Part shown: positions 8,612 to 12,640 of the stretch, in pieces
Layout: every line of letters begins with the position of its first letter
Numbering within the stretch: position 1 is the first letter of the stretch
Assembly: GCF_902491285.1 (NCBI RefSeq)
Contig: NZ_CABUHK010000113.1
Location: forward strand, 1-12,640
Source of the DNA: an uncultured Bacteroides sp.
GTDB taxonomy: Bacteria; Bacteroidota; Bacteroidia; Bacteroidales; Bacteroidaceae
Direction: 5' to 3'
DNA length: 12,640 bases
Position numbers and translations under genes: made by a program
Notes under the pieces: generated by a model
Told to the model about the DNA's origin: nothing
The model's input: only the letters and a program-made list of their open reading frames with translations
Database searches by the model: none

Positions 8612-8643
8612 AAAAAAAGGCGGTTCGAAATTCGAACCGCCTT
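8612..8643 (-). terminator. strong intrinsic terminator of pckA
   Basis: AAGGCGGTTCGAA (8617-8629 on the plus strand) and its exact 13-base reverse complement (8631-8643) flank a single central base; in RNA the innermost pairs must open to make the loop. Read on the minus strand, the stem runs into seven Ts (8612-8618). It starts 25 nt after the pckA stop codon. This is the strongest terminator in the window. Confidence 0.95.
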
Positions 8644-8668
8644 CTGTGCAATATATCTAATATATAAA

Positions 8669-10276
8669 TTAGAGTTTCGGACCAGCAGCAACCAAAGCCT
8701 TACCAGCTTCGTTACCTGTAAACTTAGCGAAGTTCTTGATGAAACGTCCAGCCAGGTCTTTTGCTTTTTCTTCCCATTTGCAAGCACATTCGTAAGTGTC
8801 GCGCGGGTCAAGGATTTTCGGATCAACACCCGGAAGTTCTGTCGGAACAACAAAGTCGAAGAAAGGAATAACCTTAGTCGGAGCTTTGTCGATAGAACCG
8901 TCAAGGATAGCGTCGATGATGCCACGAGTATCTTTGATAGAGATACGCTTGCCTGAACCATTCCAACCAGTGTTAACCAAGTATGCTTTAGCACCAGTCA
9001 TTTCCATCTTCTTAACCAGTTCTTCTGCATATTTAGTCGGGTGCAATGACAAGAAAGCAGCACCGAAGCAAGCAGAGAATGTCGGAGTCGGTTCAGTGAT
9101 ACCACGTTCTGTACCAGCCAATTTAGCTGTAAATCCAGACAGGAAGTAGTACTGAGCTTGTTCCGGGTTCAGGATAGATACCGGAGGCAATACACCGAAT
9201 GCGTCAGCGGACAAGAAGATAACTTGTTTAGCGTGAGGACCTTTAGAAACAGGCTTAACGATGTTTTCGATGTGGTAGATAGGATAAGAAACACGAGTGT
9301 TTTCTGTTACGCTCTTGTCAGTGAAGTCAATCTTACCGTTAGCGTCAACAGTTACGTTTTCAAGCAAAGCATCGCGTTTGATGGCGTTGTAGATATCCGG
9401 TTCGCTGTCTTTATCCAGGTTGATAACCTTAGCATAGCAACCACCTTCGTAGTTGAATACACCTTCGTTATCCCATCCGTGTTCGTCGTCACCGATCAAC
9501 TTACGTTTCGGGTCAGTAGACAAAGTAGTCTTACCTGTACCGGACAGACCGAAGAAAATAGCAGAGCTGGTTCCTTCCATATCTGTGTTAGCAGAGCAGT
9601 GCATAGAAGCGATACCACGGAGCGGGTTCATGTAGTTCATGATAGAGAACATACCTTTCTTCATTTCACCACCATACCAAGTATTCAGGATAACTTGTTC
9701 TTTAGTCTTCAAGTTGAATACAGTAGCAGTTTCAGAGTTCAAGCCCAGTTCTTTGTAGTTGTCAACTTTAGCTTTAGAAGCGTTGAAACATACGAAATCA
9801 GGTTCTCCGTAGTTAGCAAGTTCTTCAGCAGTCGGGCGGATGAACATGTTAGTTACGAAGTGAGCCTGCCAAGCCACTTCCATAATGAAACGTACTTTCA
9901 TACGAGTTGCTTCGTTAGCACCACAGAAAGTATCAACAACGAACAGACGTTTGCCTGACAATTGTTTTACAGCTTTAGCTTTCAAATCAGCCCAAGCTTC
10001 TTCAGTACAAGGTTTGTTGTCGTTTTTGTATTCGTCAGAAGTCCACCATACAGAATCAGCAGAAGCTTCATTCTTAACGAAGAATTTATCTTTAGGAGAA
10101 CGACCGGTATAGATACCTGTCATTACATTAACAGCACCTAATTCAGTTACTTGACCTTTTTCAAAGCCTTCCAGACTCGGTTTTGTTTCTTCAGCGAACA
10201 AAACATCATAAGACGGGTTGTGCAAAATCTCGGTCACACCTGTGATACCGTACTTGCTTAAATCTAAATTTGCCAT
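8669..10276 (-). CDS. pckA: phosphoenolpyruvate carboxykinase (ATP-type)
   Basis: This cytosolic enzyme interconverts oxaloacetate + ATP and phosphoenolpyruvate + CO2 + ADP. In Bacteroides it is generally thought to run toward oxaloacetate, fixing CO2 and saving ATP on the path to succinate. The 535 residues match the ATP-type family. Arg59 lies in TGRSPKDK, Lys207 in GGEMKKG and His226 in SMHCSAN. The kinase-1a P-loop is GLSGTGKT at 243-250 (Lys249). The kinase-2 motif is [10 protein letters not shown] at 260-269 with metal-ligand Asp263, and Arg328 lies in ENTRVSYP. All key active-site residues are therefore present. Codon use is strongly biased, as in highly expressed genes, which also leaves long open antisense frames. 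It has its own promoter, a leader of about 90 nt and a strong terminator, and diverges from upp. Confidence 0.97.
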   Translation of the reverse strand: MANLDLSKYGITGVTEILHNPSYDVLFAEETKPSLEGFEKGQVTELGAVNVMTGIYTGRSPKDKFFVKNEASADSVWWTSDEYKNDNKPCTEEAWADLKAKAVKQLSGKRLFVVDTFCGANEATRMKVRFIMEVAWQAHFVTNMFIRPTAEELANYGEPDFVCFNASKAKVDNYKELGLNSETATVFNLKTKEQVILNTWYGGEMKKGMFSIMNYMNPLRGIASMHCSANTDMEGTSSAIFFGLSGTGKTTLSTDPKRKLIGDDEHGWDNEGVFNYEGGCYAKVINLDKDSEPDIYNAIKRDALLENVTVDANGKIDFTDKSVTENTRVSYPIYHIENIVKPVSKGPHAKQVIFLSADAFGVLPPVSILNPEQAQYYFLSGFTAKLAGTERGITEPTPTFSACFGAAFLSLHPTKYAEELVKKMEMTGAKAYLVNTGWNGSGKRISIKDTRGIIDAILDGSIDKAPTKVIPFFDFVVPTELPGVDPKILDPRDTYECACKWEEKAKDLAGRFIKNFAKFTGNEAGKALVAAGPKL

Positions 10277-10335
10277 TTTCTTTGAATTAATTAAATTGGT
10301 ATTTTGTTTTATTATCTCTTCACCTTTTGACTAAG

Positions 10336-10359
10336 AAGGGGATTGAGGAACGCCCCCTT
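10336..10359 (-). promoter_or_regulatory. hairpin in the pckA 5' leader
   Basis: AAGGGG (10336-10341) and CCCCTT (10354-10359) form a 6-bp stem with a 12-base loop, located just after the start site predicted from the box at 10373-10380. No T-run follows on the minus strand, so it is not a typical terminator. It may stabilise the 5' end of the mRNA or take part in regulation. No known riboswitch was recognised. Confidence 0.35.
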
Positions 10360-10372
10360 GTAAATCCGGGTA

Positions 10373-10380
10373 CAAAAGTA
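10373..10380 (-). promoter_or_regulatory. pckA: predicted pckA promoter -7 box
   Basis: On the minus strand this reads TACTTTTG, an exact TAnnTTTG match. The -33 match is weak: CTTG at 10398-10401 is only 17 nt away. The predicted start near 10366 gives a leader of about 90 nt, long for this window. The remaining sequence toward upp (10402-10471) is AT-rich, and I saw no gene or repeat in it. Confidence 0.5.
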
Positions 10381-10471
10381 ACACTTTCTTTGGAAAGCAA
10401 GAAGGGATTAGAGAAATTTTTCCCTAATTGAATCTCTTTTATAAATTCCTAACAATATCTGCAAACTGAAT

Positions 10472-10502
10472 ATTGCAATTTGAAAGATTATCGTTTACTT
10501 TG
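10472..10502 (+). promoter_or_regulatory. upp: predicted upp promoter
   Basis: TTACTTTG (10495-10502) fits TAnnTTTG with one mismatch, and ATTG (10472-10475) lies 19 nt upstream as a near -33 box. The predicted start is near 10509, giving a leader of about 50 nt that holds two micro-ORFs. Confidence 0.45.
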
Positions 10503-10525
10503 CAAGCCAGAACGTTCTCAATACG

Positions 10526-10559
10526 ATGAAAATGAGATTAAATTATGATTAAACTATAA
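10526..10559 (+). other. two overlapping micro-ORFs in the upp leader
   Basis: An ATG at 10526 opens MKMRLNYD and stops at 10550-10552. A second ATG at 10545 opens MIKL in another frame, stopping at 10557-10559, one base before the upp ATG. Neither has a visible ribosome binding site. They could be chance in an AT-rich leader, or be translated and influence upp initiation. Confidence 0.2.
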
Positions 10560-10560
10560 T

Positions 10561-11214
10561 ATGAAAGTAATTGATTTTAGCAAAACAAATTCGATTCTAA
10601 ACCAGTACATATCCGAAATCAGAAATGTAGAAGTTCAGAATGACCGCCTGCGTTTCCGCCGCAATATCGAGCGTATCGGAGAGATCATGGCTTACGAAAT
10701 GAGCAAAGAGTTTACGTACTCAGTAAAAAACATCCGGACACCACTGGGAACAGCCCCGGTCAGTACGCCGGACAACCAACTGGTCATCAGCACTATCCTG
10801 CGTGCCGGACTTCCCTTTCACCAGGGCTTTCTGAGCTATTTCGACGGAGCGGAAAATGCATTCGTTTCCGCCTATCGCAAATACAAGGATACACTGAAAT
10901 TTGATATACATATAGAATATATCGCTTCACCGCGCATTGACGACAAGACATTGATTATCACCGACCCTATGCTGGCAACAGGCAGCAGTATGGAACTGAG
11001 TTACCAGGCTATGCTGACCAAAGGGCATCCCGCCGAAATCCATGTAGCTTCTATCATTGCCAGCCAACAAGCCATCGACCATATAAAGAATATATTTCCC
11101 GAGGATAAAACGACTATCTGGTGTGCGGCTATCGACCCTGAAATCAACGAACATTCTTACATTGTTCCCGGACTGGGCGATGCCGGCGACCTTGCCTACG
11201 GAGAAAAGGAATAA
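10561..11214 (+). CDS. upp: uracil phosphoribosyltransferase
   Basis: This cytosolic pyrimidine-salvage enzyme converts uracil + PRPP to UMP + pyrophosphate. The 217 residues are close to the usual family length. The PRPP-binding loop LIITDPMLATGSS lies at 131-143. An upstream conserved block STILRAGLPFHQG is at 77-89 (Arg81). The uracil-side C-terminal motif GLGDAGD is at 204-210, followed by LAYG. There is no signal peptide or membrane segment. The ATG at 10561 is the only sensible start; the three upstream ATGs are out of frame. The gene is divergent from pckA, and a stem-loop shared with the convergent YfhO-family gene follows, so it is probably monocistronic. Confidence 0.95.
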   Translation: MKVIDFSKTNSILNQYISEIRNVEVQNDRLRFRRNIERIGEIMAYEMSKEFTYSVKNIRTPLGTAPVSTPDNQLVISTILRAGLPFHQGFLSYFDGAENAFVSAYRKYKDTLKFDIHIEYIASPRIDDKTLIITDPMLATGSSMELSYQAMLTKGHPAEIHVASIIASQQAIDHIKNIFPEDKTTIWCAAIDPEINEHSYIVPGLGDAGDLAYGEKE

Positions 11215-11224
11215 AAGAACACAA

Positions 11225-11268
11225 CATAAGAACGGCTCTCTTCTTCGCGAAAAGAGCCGTTTCTTATG
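11225..11268. terminator. bidirectional terminator between upp and the YfhO-family gene
   Basis: CATAAGAACGGCTCT (11225-11239) pairs with AGAGCCGTT (11253-11261) and CTTATG (11263-11268), with one bulged T at 11262. The long stem sits between two convergent genes, 11 nt after the upp stop and 37 nt after the stop of the minus-strand gene. The T-rich segments lie within the arms, so efficiency in either direction is uncertain. Confidence 0.75.
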
Positions 11269-11304
11269 TGACAAATCGACCTAGTATACAAGAGTATGAT
11301 TCAC

Positions 11305-12640
11305 TTATTTCATTTCAGGCTTTTCTGTCACCTTGCGTCGCTCCATCCATAGTAAAACCATGACTCCGATCAACAACAGGGCCAATGCCGCATAAGCAAT
11401 ACTTTCGGTGACATGGATACTCTGCGGGTCGAACCACATTTCAATGGTATGTTCTCCGCCAGGCACGTTCATCGCACGCAAGATGTAATCCGCACGGGCA
11501 ATATCCACCGGCTGTCCGTCGATCGTTGCCTGCCACCCCGGATAGTATATTTCAGAGAATACCACCACGCCGTCTTTAGGTGAGGAGGTCTTATAAATCA
11601 AACGGTTCGGCTCGTAGCTAGTCAGGCGGACAGTGGACAAAGAGTCCTTATAGCCTTCTGTCACACCTTTCAGTTGTTCCTTGAATTTCGCATCCACTAT
11701 GGCAGTTTCCGTTGGAAGAATATCATTCAGGGCATCAATTTCCTCATTCGCATTATTCACATATTGTACTTTATCCACAAACCAGGCATTGCCATAAGCA
11801 TACGGATTTTCAACAGGAACAGGTTGCCCCTGTTGTCCGGCAGGGAAGATAAAGTATTTCGTATTCAGCATATTCAGAACGCGGAACTTCGAAGCATCCA
11901 CACTGTCCATCTCACCGCCGGCGGTAGCCACAGCCTGATAAGTAGCCTGCATCTCAGGGACGATATGGTGGTCTATCATTTCCTGATAACGACGCAGTTT
12001 GGCAGCATGATAGCCACCGACACTCTTATGCCAGTACGCCGTATTATTTTCATTAAACGTATTACCGGGGAAACCGACGAAGTTCAGCACACGGTAATCC
12101 AGGGTTGTATCCTGAAGAATTATTTCGTCTGCCTGAGTCTTAACGAATGCTTCCGCCTGTTTGGACTTCGGAACAAACAGGTCGTCATGCAAATAACGCT
12201 TGTTGACAGTCCACATATCTATCAGGCATAAAAGTGCAATACCTGCCAAAGCAAAAGTAGCTTTCAACTTCTTCTGCTGGTACAGGAATAAGAGGAAGCA
12301 TCCTACAATGATAATGAAAAAGCTGCGCCATGCGTCCGAAGCAATGATTGCTTCGCGCATCTCCGTCAGATTTGTGACCACCGGAGTAAGATGCTCTGCC
12401 GGAAGTCCTTGTTGCAAAGCAGCCATCTCTTGTGTCGTAATGAAACCTGAGAAGAAAACACCGGGCGCAACAGCCAATATCAACGTAACACCGGCTGTAA
12501 GCACCAACGTCACAATCACCCCTGTGCGGTTCTCTTTCAACTTCAGAATTTCCGGTTTACTGAATATTTCCTTCAACGCAAAAACCGCCAACAAAGGAAT
12601 GGTAAATTCAGCAATCACCAGAATGGAAGATACGGCACGG
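11305..12640 (-). CDS. YfhO-family multi-pass membrane protein (C-terminal part, runs off the window)
   Basis: YfhO-family proteins are large membrane proteins resembling GT-C glycosyltransferases. In Bacillus-group bacteria they are linked to glycosylation of cell-wall polymers; their role in Bacteroides is not established. The visible 444 residues are the C-terminal half or so of a protein usually over 800 residues. The frame stays open through the right edge, so the GTG near 12618 is an internal valine, not a start. Hydrophobic segments are seen near 12575-12635 (partial), 12460-12525, 12275-12330 and 12205-12265. A soluble region of about 260 residues follows, and a last membrane helix lies near 11345-11410 before a basic tail (MERRKVTEKPEMK). 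The soluble region contains WFDPQSIHV and PGWQATIDGQPV, typical of the family's extracytoplasmic domain. The promoter and N-terminal catalytic region lie outside the window. Confidence 0.8.
   Translation of the reverse strand, partial: RAVSSILVIAEFTIPLLAVFALKEIFSKPEILKLKENRTGVIVTLVLTAGVTLILAVAPGVFFSGFITTQEMAALQQGLPAEHLTPVVTNLTEMREAIIASDAWRSFFIIIVGCFLLFLYQQKKLKATFALAGIALLCLIDMWTVNKRYLHDDLFVPKSKQAEAFVKTQADEIILQDTTLDYRVLNFVGFPGNTFNENNTAYWHKSVGGYHAAKLRRYQEMIDHHIVPEMQATYQAVATAGGEMDSVDASKFRVLNMLNTKYFIFPAGQQGQPVPVENPYAYGNAWFVDKVQYVNNANEEIDALNDILPTETAIVDAKFKEQLKGVTEGYKDSLSTVRLTSYEPNRLIYKTSSPKDGVVVFSEIYYPGWQATIDGQPVDIARADYILRAMNVPGGEHTIEMWFDPQSIHVTESIAYAALALLLIGVMVLLWMERRKVTEKPEMK

Noticed and set aside
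9158..9958. 266-codon open frame antisense to pckA
   Set aside because: pckA has strong codon bias, which removes stops from the opposite strand. The predicted protein resembles no family I recognise, and pckA is unmistakable.
10318..10328. AGGTG-like Shine-Dalgarno sequence in the pckA leader (minus strand)
   Set aside because: It lies more than 40 nt before the pckA ATG, and no start codon with a useful frame follows it at normal spacing.
11674..12231. 185-codon open frame antisense to the YfhO-family gene
   Set aside because: Shadow of a real coding frame, with no motif, promoter or ribosome-binding evidence.

Overview
The window is a stretch of chromosome from a Bacteroides-type gut bacterium. 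Three things point there. The protein sequences look like Bacteroides. Most transcription units are preceded by TAnnTTTG-type -7 boxes, the signature of the Bacteroidetes primary sigma factor. Shine-Dalgarno sequences are almost absent. I cannot name the species from sequence alone. Most of the content is core metabolism and translation, and I saw no mobile element, CRISPR array, phage gene, tRNA or rRNA.

Layout, left to right. (1) manC (+), a stand-alone GDP-mannose pyrophosphorylase, ends at a hairpin terminator. (2) A minus-strand two-gene operon holds an XRE-cupin regulator followed 29 bp later by an AMP-forming acyl-CoA synthetase/ligase. (3) rpsO (-, ribosomal protein S15) and typA/bipA (+, ribosome-associated GTPase) diverge from a 156-bp region with a promoter for each. 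(4) A secreted GH95 glycosidase (-), probably an alpha-L-fucosidase, converges on typA and stands without susC/susD or other glycan genes in view. (5) pckA (-, ATP-type PEP carboxykinase) lies just upstream of it and is closed by a strong 13-bp-arm terminator. (6) upp (+, uracil phosphoribosyltransferase) diverges from pckA across a 284-bp region, the longest gene-free stretch in the window. (7) The C-terminal half of a YfhO-family membrane protein (-) runs off the right edge.

How the genes relate. Apart from the regulator-ligase operon, these are mostly single-gene units with their own promoters and intrinsic terminators. typA and rpsO are functionally linked through the ribosome. pckA serves PEP/oxaloacetate conversion, which in Bacteroides supports CO2 fixation on the succinate pathway. 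upp salvages uracil. manC makes GDP-mannose for surface glycans, and GDP-mannose is also the GDP-fucose precursor. GH95 would release fucose from host or dietary glycans. Nothing in the sequence ties manC and GH95 into one locus.

I did not find a clearly new biological system. The observations most worth a second look are the regulator-ligase pair of unknown substrate, the orphan GH95 enzyme, the structured pckA leader, two micro-ORFs in the upp leader, and a typA start codon that the promoter position decides.
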